From: Lysobacter arseniciresistens ZS79
GTDB taxonomy: Bacteria; Pseudomonadota; Gammaproteobacteria; Xanthomonadales; Xanthomonadaceae
Reading direction: 5' to 3'
Length of the DNA: 64,000 bases
Assembly: GCF_000768335.1 (NCBI RefSeq)
Contig: NZ_AVPT01000002.1
Location: 145,387-209,386, forward strand
In this document: in pieces, positions 30,947 to 40,138 of the stretch
Position numbering within the stretch: position 1 is the stretch's first letter
Layout of the letters: each line of letters opens with the position of its first letter
Translations under genes and position numbers: made by a program
Notes under the pieces: generated by a model
Told to the model about the DNA's origin: nothing
Database searches by the model: none
Seen by the model: only the letters and a program-made list of their open reading frames with translations

Positions 30947-33900
30947 CCGGCCAGCAACCGCCAGGATCTCCCCGGGCGGCCGCCGAGACCGCTACGGGCA
31001 TCCACCTGCCACTCGACCTCGTGCCCGGCACGGTGCTCGCCGGCCGTTTCCGAATCGAGTCGATGCTCGGCGTCGGCGGCATGGGGGTGGTGTACCGGGC
31101 CACCGACGACACCCTCGGGGTGCCGGTCGCGCTCAAGCTGCTGCGGCCCGAACTCGCGCGGCGGACCGACGCGATCGAACGGTTCCGCGACGAACTGCTG
31201 ATGGCCCGGCAGGTGTCTAGCCCACACGTGGTGCGCATCCACGACATCGTCCGGCATGACGACCAGTGGCTGATCAGCATGGACCTGATCGACGGTGAGT
31301 CGCTCGGCCGACGGCTCGACCGCGAATGCCGCCTGCCCGTCCACGAAGCCCTGCGCATCACCCGCCAGGTCGCCGAGGGGCTTGGTGCCGCGCACGCGCG
31401 CGGGGTGGTCCATCGCGACCTCAAGCCGGCGAACATCCTGCTGGACGCGTCCGGCGACGCCTACATCACCGATTTCGGCGTCGCCCGGTCGCTGTCGAGC
31501 AGCGGCCTGACCCGCTCGGGCGCGGTGGTCGGCACCCCCGACTACCTGTCGCCGGAACAGGCACGGGGCGAAGCGGTGGACGGCCGCAGCGACCTCTACG
31601 CGCTGGGCCTTATCCTGTACGAGATGCTTGCCGGGCAGCAGGCCTTTGCCGGCGGCACCGTCACCGAGGTGCTGGCGCAACGCATGGTCCGCACGCCCGC
31701 CCCGGTCACCGCCCTCCAGCCCGATGTCCCGACATGGGTGGCACGCCTGGTCGACCGGCTGCTCCGGCCGCGTGCGGCACACCGTTTTGCGGACGCGGCC
31801 GCGGTAGTCCAGGCCATCGACCGCAAGGAGGTCCCGCGCGACGTGGCGCCGCCACGCCGCGCGGTGTGGGCGGTGGCGCTGCTGCTGTTGTTCGCGTCGC
31901 TGGCGGTGGCTGGATGGTGGTGGTCCCAGCGCACGCCGGTGTCCGTCGCTCCGGTGGCACCGACCACGCTCGACAGGCTCATGGTGTTGCCGGTTACGAC
32001 CCCCGACGGGCGCATCGACGACCCGCGGCTCGCCGCCCTCGGCGCCCATCTGCGCCAGGCGATCACGGCGGGGGCCGGGGGCGCCGTGGTCGACGATGAG
32101 CGCACCTGGCAGGTCCTGCGGCAACTCGAACCCACCGGGCGCGCGACCGCCGACATCGATGCTCTCCACGTGGTCGGGGTGGCCGAACGCATCCTGCAAC
32201 CGGTGTTGCAGCAACGCGACGGGCGGGTTCGCATCCATTCGACGCTGTACCGGCACAACGGCGGCGCGACCACCATCACCGGCCCCTTTGCGGACGACGC
32301 CGTCGCTGCCCTGCAGGCGTGGGCCGAGCACGCGACCAGCGGGCTGCCCGTCGTCGGCCAGACCGGGCTCGACCTGGCGCTGCCGGAGTCGCCTGCGGCC
32401 CTCGATGCACTCGGCCAGGGGCTGATCGCGCAACGGGCAGGGGCGCTGGGCGATGCCCTGGGACATCTCCGCGACGCCACGTCGCTGGCTCCCGACTACG
32501 CACTGGCCTGGCTGTCCCTGGTGGACACCGCCCTCGCGATCGGCGAGCACGACGTGGCGGAGACGGCCATCGACAAGGCAGTCGCGTCGGCCACCACCGG
32601 GACCGGGCTGGCGCCGCGAATACAGGCGCGGCAGGCACTCCTGGAAGGCGACCCGACCCGCGCAGTGGCGTCGTGGCGTGCCCTAGCCGAGCGCCAGCCG
32701 GACGACACCAGCCTCGCCCTCGAACTGGCCCGCGCGCAAGGCGCCGGCGGCGACTTCACCGGCGCGCTCGCGACGCTGCGGCAGCTGGTCCAGCGGGACG
32801 ACAACGACCCGCGCGTCTGGTTCGAGCTCGGCAAGTTCTCTATCCTGAGCGGCGATGCGCGCCGGGCGGTGGACGACCACCTCGTACGTGCACTTGTGCT
32901 GTACAAGCGCAGCCGCAACGGCTTCGGCGAAGCGGAGACCGTCAACGCGCTGGGCGTCGGCTACGGCCGGCTCGGCCAGACCGCCGACGCGATCGAGCAG
33001 TACCGCAAGGCGGTGGAGTTGCGCGGCCTGGTCGGCAATCGGCGCGGGGTTGCCACCAGCCTGCGCAACCTGGCCAATCTCTACGCGCTCACCGGCGACT
33101 TCGAGCAGGCGGCGGGGCACCTCGCGCGCGCGCGGACGCTCCACGAGGAGCTCGGCGACCGTGCCGGGCTGGCCGCCGTGGAGAACGAGTTGGGCCTGCT
33201 GCTCGAGGAGCGCGGCGACTACCTGGCCGCGCTGCAGGCGTTCCAGCGGTCGCTGCGCGCATGGCGCGACGCCGTCGACCCGCACGGCGTGGCCCAGGCG
33301 CTCAACGACATCGGCTTCGCCAACTACCAGCTCGGCGACTACAACGATGCACAGGTCTATTGGCGGCAGGCCGCCACGGCCCACGCCGACCTCGGCAACC
33401 GGACGGGCCTGATCCGCACCACGCAAAACCTTGGCCTGCTCGACACCGCGCGGGGTGAATGGGACCGGGCACGCCAGCGCCTGCTCACGTCTCTGGCGGA
33501 GGCGGAGCAACAGCAGATGGTCGAGGAAGCGGCGGTCAGCCACCGCAACCTCGCCGAACTGGAGTTGCTGCAGGGTCACCTCGACGCCGCGCTCGAACAG
33601 GCCGACGCGGCCGCGTCGATGTTCGAGCATCGCGACGACCAGCGCGGCCGGGTCGACGCGGTTTTGCTCACGGTACAGGCGCTCATCGCTGCCGGGGCGC
33701 CCGCCGAGGCCGCCGCCCGCCTGGCCGAGATCCAGCCGTCGCTGCAGGAGGCATCGCTCGAACAGCAGGCGATCGCCCGGCTTGTGCGCGCCCGGCTGCC
33801 ACCCGCCGCGGGTTCGCCAGTCGCGACGGCCGAACTGGAGCACGCCGCCCGGCTGGCCGCCGCCTCCGGCGTGCGGGCCCTGCAGTTGCAGATCGCGCTG

Positions 33901-34272
33901 CAACGCGCGCGGATCACAGGCACGTTGCCGGCGGATCTCGATGCCGGGACCGAGTCGCTGGGCCACGCCACGCTGCGCCTGGCGTGGCTCGAACTGGCCA
34001 TGCGGCAGGCTCTGCAGCGCGGTGATCCCGGCGCCGCCGTCACCGCATACCGCGAGGCGGCGCGCCTGCTACGCAATGGCGACCACCTTGATGCCGGCGC
34101 CCTCCACCGGCTCGGCGCCGCGGCGCATGCCGCCTCCGGCGACACCGCAGGCGAGGAGGCCGCGCTGCGGCTCGCCCGCGACGCCGACGCCACCCGGCGA
34201 CGGCGACTGCCCACCCGCCTGCGCGACGAGCGGAGCGCCGCCGCAAACGCATCGCAACGGAGTGCTCGATGA
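30943..34272 (+). CDS. Transmembrane Ser/Thr protein kinase with TPR array
   Basis: An 1109-residue Hanks-type kinase. The kinase domain spans about residues 30-295: glycine loop LGVGGMGVVY, Lys65 in VALKLL, HRD at 157-159 with the DLKPANILLD loop, DFG at 177-179, and GTPDYLSPEQARGE. One membrane helix follows at about 306-328. About 780 residues come next, with TPR-like repeats (LGVGYGRLGQTADAIEQYRK, NELGLLLEERGDYLAALQAF and similar). By the usual topology the TPR part would be periplasmic. It sits between the FHA-GAF and histidine-kinase genes with ATGA overlaps on both sides, implying one signalling unit. Confidence 0.93.
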   Translation: MTGQQPPGSPRAAAETATGIHLPLDLVPGTVLAGRFRIESMLGVGGMGVVYRATDDTLGVPVALKLLRPELARRTDAIERFRDELLMARQVSSPHVVRIHDIVRHDDQWLISMDLIDGESLGRRLDRECRLPVHEALRITRQVAEGLGAAHARGVVHRDLKPANILLDASGDAYITDFGVARSLSSSGLTRSGAVVGTPDYLSPEQARGEAVDGRSDLYALGLILYEMLAGQQAFAGGTVTEVLAQRMVRTPAPVTALQPDVPTWVARLVDRLLRPRAAHRFADAAAVVQAIDRKEVPRDVAPPRRAVWAVALLLLFASLAVAGWWWSQRTPVSVAPVAPTTLDRLMVLPVTTPDGRIDDPRLAALGAHLRQAITAGAGGAVVDDERTWQVLRQLEPTGRATADIDALHVVGVAERILQPVLQQRDGRVRIHSTLYRHNGGATTITGPFADDAVAALQAWAEHATSGLPVVGQTGLDLALPESPAALDALGQGLIAQRAGALGDALGHLRDATSLAPDYALAWLSLVDTALAIGEHDVAETAIDKAVASATTGTGLAPRIQARQALLEGDPTRAVASWRALAERQPDDTSLALELARAQGAGGDFTGALATLRQLVQRDDNDPRVWFELGKFSILSGDARRAVDDHLVRALVLYKRSRNGFGEAETVNALGVGYGRLGQTADAIEQYRKAVELRGLVGNRRGVATSLRNLANLYALTGDFEQAAGHLARARTLHEELGDRAGLAAVENELGLLLEERGDYLAALQAFQRSLRAWRDAVDPHGVAQALNDIGFANYQLGDYNDAQVYWRQAATAHADLGNRTGLIRTTQNLGLLDTARGEWDRARQRLLTSLAEAEQQQMVEEAAVSHRNLAELELLQGHLDAALEQADAAASMFEHRDDQRGRVDAVLLTVQALIAAGAPAEAAARLAEIQPSLQEASLEQQAIARLVRARLPPAAGSPVATAELEHAARLAAASGVRALQLQIALQRARITGTLPADLDAGTESLGHATLRLAWLELAMRQALQRGDPGAAVTAYREAARLLRNGDHLDAGALHRLGAAAHAASGDTAGEEAALRLARDADATRRRRLPTRLRDERSAAANASQRSAR

Positions 34273-35012
34273 CTGTTTCCCCCTCGCCCTCCCCGGACCA
34301 CACCTCCCTGCCCGAACTGCGCGAACAGTACCGGCGCCTGCTGCATCGGCTGGAAGCGAATGAACGCGAGTTCCGCCGCCTGGCGCGCTCGGTATGGCGG
34401 GTGCAGGAGGACGAGCGCAGGCGCATCGCGCGCGAACTCCACGACGGCATCGGCCAGAACCTCACCGCGCTCAAGCACCGCATCGCGCAGCTCGGCAGCG
34501 ACCTGTCAGCCGGCACCGGTGCCCACGCCCGCGTCGACGCCGCCTTGGCGCTATGCAGCGACACCCTAGAGGACACCCGCCAGCTGTCCCGGCTGTTGCG
34601 GCCAGCGATCCTCGACGACCTGGGCCTCGAAGCCGCGCTGCGATGGCTGGCGCGCAGCCAGGGCGAGGCCAGTGGCCTGGCGGTGACGGTCGAAACGGAG
34701 CCGCTGCCGCGCCTCGCCGACGATCTGCAGACGCTTCTGTTCCGGGTGGCGCAGGAGGCGCTGGGCAACGTGGCCCGGCACGCCGGCGCGGCCAACGTGC
34801 TCATCCGTCTTATAGCTCGCAACGAACACCTCCAGCTGCAGGTGCTGGACGACGGCCGCGGCTGCGACCCGGCCACCGCACCGGCATCGGGTGGCAGCGG
34901 CCTAGGTGGCATGCGCGAACGCCTGCGGCTGCACGGCGGACGGCTGGAGCTGCATTCGAGTCCCGGCAACGGCACCCGGGTGCGCGCCGTCGTCCCGCTT
35001 GACGACGACTAG
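34269..35012 (+). CDS. Cytoplasmic sensor histidine kinase (HisKA_3)
   Basis: A 247-residue NarX/DegS-type kinase without membrane segments or input domain. An N-terminal coiled-coil-like stretch (LREQYRRLLHRLEANEREF) leads to the H-box RRRIARELHDGIGQN with phospho-acceptor His58. The dimer region follows, then the ATPase with RVAQEALGNVARHAGA (N box), DDGRGCDP (G1) and GSGLGGMRERL (G2). Its start overlaps the Ser/Thr-kinase stop by 4 bp, and the LuxR-type regulator follows after 21 bases. Input probably comes from the preceding kinase or FHA protein (inference). Confidence 0.93.
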   Translation: MTVSPSPSPDHTSLPELREQYRRLLHRLEANEREFRRLARSVWRVQEDERRRIARELHDGIGQNLTALKHRIAQLGSDLSAGTGAHARVDAALALCSDTLEDTRQLSRLLRPAILDDLGLEAALRWLARSQGEASGLAVTVETEPLPRLADDLQTLLFRVAQEALGNVARHAGAANVLIRLIARNEHLQLQVLDDGRGCDPATAPASGGSGLGGMRERLRLHGGRLELHSSPGNGTRVRAVVPLDDD

Positions 35013-35033
35013 GGGGTCGCGCACGTTAGCGCG

Positions 35034-35678
35034 ATGCATCCCATCCGCGTCCTTATCGCCGATGACCACACGCTGGTCCGCGAAAGCCTGGTCGGCGTGC
35101 TGCAGGCGGACGGCGAGGTGGTGGTGGTTGGGCAGGCCGCCGATGGTCCGGGTCTGCTGGCCCTGGCAGCCGTAGCCCGGCCCGACGTGGTTATCACCGA
35201 TATCTCGATGCCGGGACTCAACGGTATCGAGGTGGTGAGACGTCTGCACGAGCAGTTGCCCGAGGCGCGGGTGCTGGTGCTGACCATGCACCAAGAGGAC
35301 GAGTACGTGCTGCAGGCGGTGCGTTCCGGCGCCTCGGGATACCTGGTCAAGGACAGCCCGACCACCGACCTGATAGCAGCGGTGCATGCACTCGCCGAAG
35401 GCCGGAGCTATTTCGGGGCGCAGGCTTCGCGTGCCCTGGCGGCACAGCTGCAGGACCCGCAGCGCCGGGTCGAGGACCCATACGGGCGCCTCACCGCGCG
35501 CGAACGCGAGGTCTTCCACCTGATCGCCGAGGGTCTCACCACCAAGGAAATCGCGCGTCGGCTGGACATCAGCCCGAAGACCGGCGAGAACCACCGTGCC
35601 CGCGTGCTGGCCAAGCTGGAGATGCGCAATACCGCCGAGCTGGTGCGTTATGCACTGCGCCGCGGCCTGCTCGACTGA
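35034..35678 (+). CDS. NarL/LuxR-type response regulator
   Basis: A 214-residue regulator with an acidic pair Asp10-Asp11, phospho-acceptor Asp56 (PDVVITDISMPG), Lys in GYLVKD, and a C-terminal LuxR helix-turn-helix LTAREREVFHLIAEGLTTKE through KTGENHRARVLAKL. The usual Val of the recognition turn (KTVENH) is Gly here. It is the DNA-binding output of the upstream histidine kinase; target genes are unknown, and the adjacent protease and secreted-protein genes are candidates by location. Confidence 0.94.
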   Translation: MHPIRVLIADDHTLVRESLVGVLQADGEVVVVGQAADGPGLLALAAVARPDVVITDISMPGLNGIEVVRRLHEQLPEARVLVLTMHQEDEYVLQAVRSGASGYLVKDSPTTDLIAAVHALAEGRSYFGAQASRALAAQLQDPQRRVEDPYGRLTAREREVFHLIAEGLTTKEIARRLDISPKTGENHRARVLAKLEMRNTAELVRYALRRGLLD

Positions 35679-35739
35679 CCGCGCCAGCCCCACCATTCGC
35701 CGTAGTATCCTCGGGCTTCCACACGGCGGAGCGTGCAGC

Positions 35740-36225
35740 ATGGCGGGCAGGACCTGGGGGCGGTGGTTGGCGGTGGCGACGGTAGGGCTTGTGCTTGCAG
35801 CGTGCACGAGCGGCCCGGTGCGCCGGGTGTCGGAGCCTTCCGCGCGGATCCAGCAGCTCACCGTGCGCGCCGACGGCAACTGGTCGGTCGACCTGCGGCT
35901 GGAGAACTACAGCAGCATCCCGATGCGGTTCGACGCGATCAGCCTCGCGCTGGAGGTCGACGGCCACGCCGCGGGCACGCTCGTCGCCCGGCCGGGCATC
36001 ACCATCGGGCCGGAGTCGGCGGATGTCGACGAAGTCGTGCTGGTGCCGTCGGCGGCGGCCAAGTTCGCGGTGGCGCAGGCGCTCGGGCGCGGCGAGGCGG
36101 TGGACTACTCGCTCGAAGGGTCGGTCACCGCGACCCCCGACGAAGCGGGCCAGCGCGTGTTCGACGACCTCTCGCGCCGCAGTGCGTTGAGCCCGGCGCC
36201 GGGGCTGCCCGGCGTCATGCGCTGA
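35740..36225 (+). CDS. LEA type 2-like lipoprotein
   Basis: A 161-residue protein with a lipobox VLAAC (Cys22) followed by a single immunoglobulin-like LEA14/WHy domain (RIQQLTVRADGNWSVDLRLE, FDAISLALEVDGHAAGTLV). Such lipoproteins occur in many Xanthomonadales; their role is unknown. ATG 35740 begins the signal peptide. A TAGTAT at about 35703 may be a -10. Confidence 0.8.
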   Translation: MAGRTWGRWLAVATVGLVLAACTSGPVRRVSEPSARIQQLTVRADGNWSVDLRLENYSSIPMRFDAISLALEVDGHAAGTLVARPGITIGPESADVDEVVLVPSAAAKFAVAQALGRGEAVDYSLEGSVTATPDEAGQRVFDDLSRRSALSPAPGLPGVMR

Positions 36226-36302
36226 CACGCTCCGGCGGCACACCTTTTTCTTTTGCCCGGCGCGGTCGCCCGTGCCGGCGCCCCACATCCAACGAGGCAT
36301 CC

Positions 36303-38093
36303 ATGAGCAAGTACACGGCGCCCCTGCGCGACATGCGTTTCGCCCTCCACGACGTGCTCGGCATCGACACCGCCCTGCCCGCGCTCGGCCACGAGGAGGC
36401 CGGCCGGGAGCTGGTCGACGCGGTGCTGGACGAGGCGGCGCGCTTCACCGAGTCGGTGCTCGCCCCGCTCAACGAGGTCGGCGACCGCGAGGGTTGCCGC
36501 CACGACAAGGCCACCGGTGCGGTCACCACGCCGACCGGCTTCAAGGAGGCCTACGCGCAGTACGTCGAAGCCGGCTGGCCGGGCCTGACCGCGCCGACGG
36601 AGTTCGGTGGCCAAGGCCTGCCGCACGTGGTGGGCTTCGTGCAGAAGGAGATGGTCGACAGTGCCAACCTGGCCTGGGGCAACTTCCCCCTGCTCGGCCA
36701 CGGCGCCACCGAGGCGCTGCGCCAGCATGGCGAGGACTGGCAGCGCGAGGTCTTCCTCAAGCCGCTGGTGTCGGGCGAGTGGACCGGCACGATGTGCCTG
36801 ACGGAGCCGCACTGCGGCACCGACCTGGGCCTGCTCAAGACCCGCGCCGAGCCGCTCGACGGCGGCCGCTACGCGATCTCGGGCACCAAGATCTTCATTA
36901 CCGCCGGCGAGCACGACATGGCGCCGAACATCGTCCACCTGGTGCTGGCGCGGCTGCCGGATGCGCCGTCGGGCAGCAAGGGCATCTCGCTGTTCGTGGT
37001 GCCGAAGTTCAGGGTCGACCGCGACGGCAATGTCGGCGAGCGCAACGCGGTGGCCTGCGGGTCGCTCGAGCACAAGATGGGCATCCACGGCTCGGCGACC
37101 TGCGTGATGAACTTCGACGGCGCCGAGGGCTACCTCGTCGGCCAGCCCCACAAGGGCATGTCGCACATGTTCACCATGATGAATGCCGCGCGGTTGGCGG
37201 TCGGCCTGCAAGGGCTCGGGCTGTCGGAGCGTGCCTTGCAGAACGCGCTGGCCTACTCGCGCGAGCGGCTGCAGTCGCGCTCGCTGTCGGGCCCGAAGCT
37301 GCCCGGCAAGCCGGCCGACCCGATCATCGTCCACCCCGACGTGCGCCGCATGCTGCTGACCTGCAAGGCGCTGGTCGAGGGCGGCCGGGTGATGGCCTAC
37401 CACGCCGGCCTGATGGTCGACACCGCCGAGGCCGCCGGCGACCCGGCCGAGCGCGAACGCGCCGAGGCGCTGGTCGAGTTCATGACCCCGATCGTCAAGG
37501 CCTGCCTGACCGAGTGGGGCATCGAGTGCACCTACCACGCGCTGCAATGCTTCGGCGGCCATGGCTATATCGCCGAGCACGGGATGGAGCAGCTGGCGCG
37601 CGACGCCCGCATCACCACGCTCTACGAGGGCACCACCGGCATCCAGGCGCTGGACCTGGTGGGGCGCAAGATCCTAAAGCTGCAGGGCGCGGGGCTGAAG
37701 GCGTTCGGCGCGATGGTCGCGGATTTCTGCCGTGAGCACTCCGGCAACCCGGCGCTGGCCGGACTGGTCGGTCCGCTGGCGGACAAGGCGCGCGAATGGG
37801 AGGAGCTGACGGTCGCCGTCGCCAAGGCCGCCGCGGCCAACCCCGAGGAGGTCGGTGCCGCCTCGTACGACTACCTGATGTATTCGGGCTACGTGACCCT
37901 CGCCTACTGGTGGGCGCGCAGCGTCGCCGCGGCCGAGGCCTCCGACCAGCCGGAAGGCTTCAAGGCCGGCAAGCGCGAAACCGCCCGCTTCTACTTCCAG
38001 CGCGTGCTGCCGCGCACGCTCGCGCACGCCGGCGCGATCCGCAGCGGCGCCGCGCCGCTGATGTCGCTGGACGCGGATCACTTCGACGCCTGA
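36303..38093 (+). CDS. Acyl-CoA dehydrogenase
   Basis: A 596-residue FAD-dependent acyl-CoA dehydrogenase of the large subfamily that has an extra C-terminal domain. Seen: TMCLTEPHCGTDLGLLKT and ISGTKIFITAGEHD in the beta domain, the CFGGHGYIAEHGMEQL and RITTLYEGTTGIQALDLVGRK region with the catalytic Glu of the YEG motif, and the extra C-terminal helices. It catalyses alpha-beta desaturation in fatty-acid or related acyl-CoA breakdown; the chain length is not readable. Monocistronic by context. Confidence 0.93.
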   Translation: MSKYTAPLRDMRFALHDVLGIDTALPALGHEEAGRELVDAVLDEAARFTESVLAPLNEVGDREGCRHDKATGAVTTPTGFKEAYAQYVEAGWPGLTAPTEFGGQGLPHVVGFVQKEMVDSANLAWGNFPLLGHGATEALRQHGEDWQREVFLKPLVSGEWTGTMCLTEPHCGTDLGLLKTRAEPLDGGRYAISGTKIFITAGEHDMAPNIVHLVLARLPDAPSGSKGISLFVVPKFRVDRDGNVGERNAVACGSLEHKMGIHGSATCVMNFDGAEGYLVGQPHKGMSHMFTMMNAARLAVGLQGLGLSERALQNALAYSRERLQSRSLSGPKLPGKPADPIIVHPDVRRMLLTCKALVEGGRVMAYHAGLMVDTAEAAGDPAERERAEALVEFMTPIVKACLTEWGIECTYHALQCFGGHGYIAEHGMEQLARDARITTLYEGTTGIQALDLVGRKILKLQGAGLKAFGAMVADFCREHSGNPALAGLVGPLADKAREWEELTVAVAKAAAANPEEVGAASYDYLMYSGYVTLAYWWARSVAAAEASDQPEGFKAGKRETARFYFQRVLPRTLAHAGAIRSGAAPLMSLDADHFDA

Positions 38094-38166
38094 TCAGCCC
38101 GGTCGCGACGGCCGGCACCGCCCCGTCGCGACCCCGCCCGCCACTCGGCAGACAAGCTGCAACAAA

Positions 38167-38189
38167 ACGGGTATATGCTCGATACCCGT
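38167..38189 (+). promoter_or_regulatory. Palindrome over the start of the HNH gene
   Basis: ACGGGTAT (38167-38174) and ATACCCGT (38182-38189) form a perfect 8-bp inverted repeat. Its right arm contains the first two bases of the GTG start, and its core TATATG could be a -10. It may be an operator for autorepression or a hairpin masking translation. Confidence 0.4.
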
Positions 38190-38868
38190 GGAGAACGACA
38201 GAGCGCCATTACGCCTCGTCAACTCCGGCACCGCGACGGGATCCGTCCCGTCCGGCCCGGACGGCCCCGCAGTCGCCCCGCGGCACGGCATCGAACGGCT
38301 CAACTCGGTCCGCCTGCTCGCACTGGACGCCCACGGCCGCGTGCTCGACTGGATGAACTGGCAGCAGGCCGCCTGCCTCTACGCCCGCGACGCCGTCGCC
38401 TGGACACTCGGCGAGCCCTGCCTGCAGGTCCATGGCGGAACCAACCGGCTCAGCGGCGCACAGAGTCTGATCGAACTGCACCCGATCGTCGCCGCCCGCG
38501 GCCACGCCCGCGCCCATGCGCTGGACCCGACCCCGGCGCTGACCAACGCCGCCCTGTTCGCCCGCGACGCCCACCTGTGCCTGTACTGCGGCCGCGAGTG
38601 CCACCGCCCGCAACTGACGCGCGACCACGTGCTGCCGGTGTCCAAGGGCGGACGCGACGTGTGGGAGAACGTCGTCGCCGCCTGCTTCCACTGCAACTCG
38701 CGCAAGGGCAACCGCACCCCGCAGCAGGCCGGCATGCCACTGCTGGCCGTGCCCTACCGGCCGAGCTGGGTCGAGCACCTGATCCTGTCCAACCGCAACA
38801 TCCTCGCCGACCAGATGGCGTTCCTGAAGAGCCACCTGCCCAAGAAGCACGCGCGCTCGCTCAACTGA
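38188..38868 (+). CDS. HNH endonuclease domain protein
   Basis: A 226-residue protein starting at GTG 38188. The C-terminal half is an HNH module with two zinc-binding pairs (CLYCGREC and CFHCNSRKG) around the core LTRDHVLPVSKGG. The N-terminal half (RLLALDAHGRVLDWMNWQQA) resembles the companion domain of the widespread small HNH proteins of proteobacteria and actinobacteria; their biological target is unknown. There is no Shine-Dalgarno: the start lies in the arm of a palindrome, 11 bases beyond a possible -10. Confidence 0.85.
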   Translation: MENDRAPLRLVNSGTATGSVPSGPDGPAVAPRHGIERLNSVRLLALDAHGRVLDWMNWQQAACLYARDAVAWTLGEPCLQVHGGTNRLSGAQSLIELHPIVAARGHARAHALDPTPALTNAALFARDAHLCLYCGRECHRPQLTRDHVLPVSKGGRDVWENVVAACFHCNSRKGNRTPQQAGMPLLAVPYRPSWVEHLILSNRNILADQMAFLKSHLPKKHARSLN

Positions 38869-38989
38869 CCCGTCGCGACAGAATCTGCCCCGGCCCTGTC
38901 GCCACGCGCCGGCTATCGACGCTGGGCGCGCATTGACGCTCGCGGTCGCCTCCGCAACACTCCGGTCACCTGTATTACTGGACTTGACG

Positions 38990-40054
38990 ATGGCCCTGAC
39001 TTTCGGCGTGACCGGCATGGACCCGGCCACGGAAACCTCGCTGAAAGCGGCGTTCACCGAAGCCAACAAGCGCCTCGGCGGCGCCTGGCAGCTGCTGCCC
39101 GAGACCCAGGGCGACCACATCGTGGTCGACATGGACAGCATGTACGGCCCGATGAGCTGGCTGCGGTTGCATGCCGCCGGCAAGACCGTCATCGGCCTGA
39201 CCTCGGCGCCGCGCACGCAGGCCGACTTCCGCCTCGGGCAGCCGTTCGACGCCGCTTCGGTGGCGCAACTGCTGGCCGAGCTTGCACCCGATGTCGCGGC
39301 CGCGACCCCGGCCGGCCTCACCCCCGCCCCGCAGCCGCAGGACCAGTTGCCCGAGGAGCAGCCGCAACCGGTCGCGGAAGCACCCGCCGCCTCGCGGACC
39401 GAGGAGCTCGACGAACCACGCGAACCCGCCAGCGCCGCGGTCGCCCGGGTGGTCCCGGCCGCACCGACGCTGCAGCCGCACGTGCCGGCAGCGGTGGAGC
39501 CCGAGCCCAGCAAGCTCGCCGACTGGCTGGCATCCGGCCGCATCGCCGGCAAGGTCCGGCTGGAACGCGACGGCACCGCGGTGCTGATCGACACCGACGC
39601 GCGCCGCTACCACGGCCCGTCCGCACTCAAGCCGCTGACCGCGCACGTCAGCGACGATCTCGACGCGGGCGACTTCTCCAGCCCCGGCGACTGGGACGCG
39701 CAGGCCGCCAAGGCCGGCGAGGCGCAACCACTGACCCGCCTGCTGTGGCTGGGTGGGCTGCTGGCCGGCCAGGGCACGCTGATGCCCGGCTTCGATCCGC
39801 ACGCGCGCTACCAGATGCTCAAGTGGCCGCAGACCGAGCGCGAGTACCCCAAGCACTTCCGCATCGCCACGGTGATGATGAAAGGCCCGGCCACGCTGGC
39901 CGAGATCGCCGAGGCCAGCGGCGTCCCCGCGGCCGACGTCACCGACTTCGTCAACGCCAGCCTCGCCACCGGCTTCGCCGACGTCGAGCGGCCACCGGAG
40001 CCGGAACCGGAGGCGCCGAAGGCCGGCCTGTTCGGGCGCCTGCGCGGGCGCTGA
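38990..40054 (+). CDS. Conserved-looking protein of unknown function
   Basis: A 354-residue cytoplasmic protein in three parts. An N-terminal domain of about 95 residues (LTFGVTGMDPATETSLKAAF, SMYGPMSWLRLHAAGKTVIG) is followed by a Pro/Glu/Ala linker (about 100-185). The C-terminal domain ends in a winged-helix-like segment (GPATLAEIAEASGVPAADV, then FVNASLATGFADVE) and a basic tail. I do not recognise it. TATTAC at 38973-38978 is 11 bases before ATG, suggesting a very short leader. Confidence 0.7.
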   Translation: MALTFGVTGMDPATETSLKAAFTEANKRLGGAWQLLPETQGDHIVVDMDSMYGPMSWLRLHAAGKTVIGLTSAPRTQADFRLGQPFDAASVAQLLAELAPDVAAATPAGLTPAPQPQDQLPEEQPQPVAEAPAASRTEELDEPREPASAAVARVVPAAPTLQPHVPAAVEPEPSKLADWLASGRIAGKVRLERDGTAVLIDTDARRYHGPSALKPLTAHVSDDLDAGDFSSPGDWDAQAAKAGEAQPLTRLLWLGGLLAGQGTLMPGFDPHARYQMLKWPQTEREYPKHFRIATVMMKGPATLAEIAEASGVPAADVTDFVNASLATGFADVERPPEPEPEAPKAGLFGRLRGR

Positions 40055-40082
40055 CCGCCGCCGGGCGCGGGCTCGCGCAACC

Positions 40083-40111
40083 TTGCCCCGCTCCCGGCGG
40101 GGCGGGACAAT
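40083..40111 (+). promoter_or_regulatory. Possible sigma-70 promoter of dxs
   Basis: TTGCCC (40083-40088) and GACAAT (40106-40111) are separated by 17 bases, placing a start site near 40118, about 20 bases before the dxs ATG. Confidence 0.4.
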
Positions 40112-40138
40112 GGGCGACTGCCGTCCGACGCCGTATTG

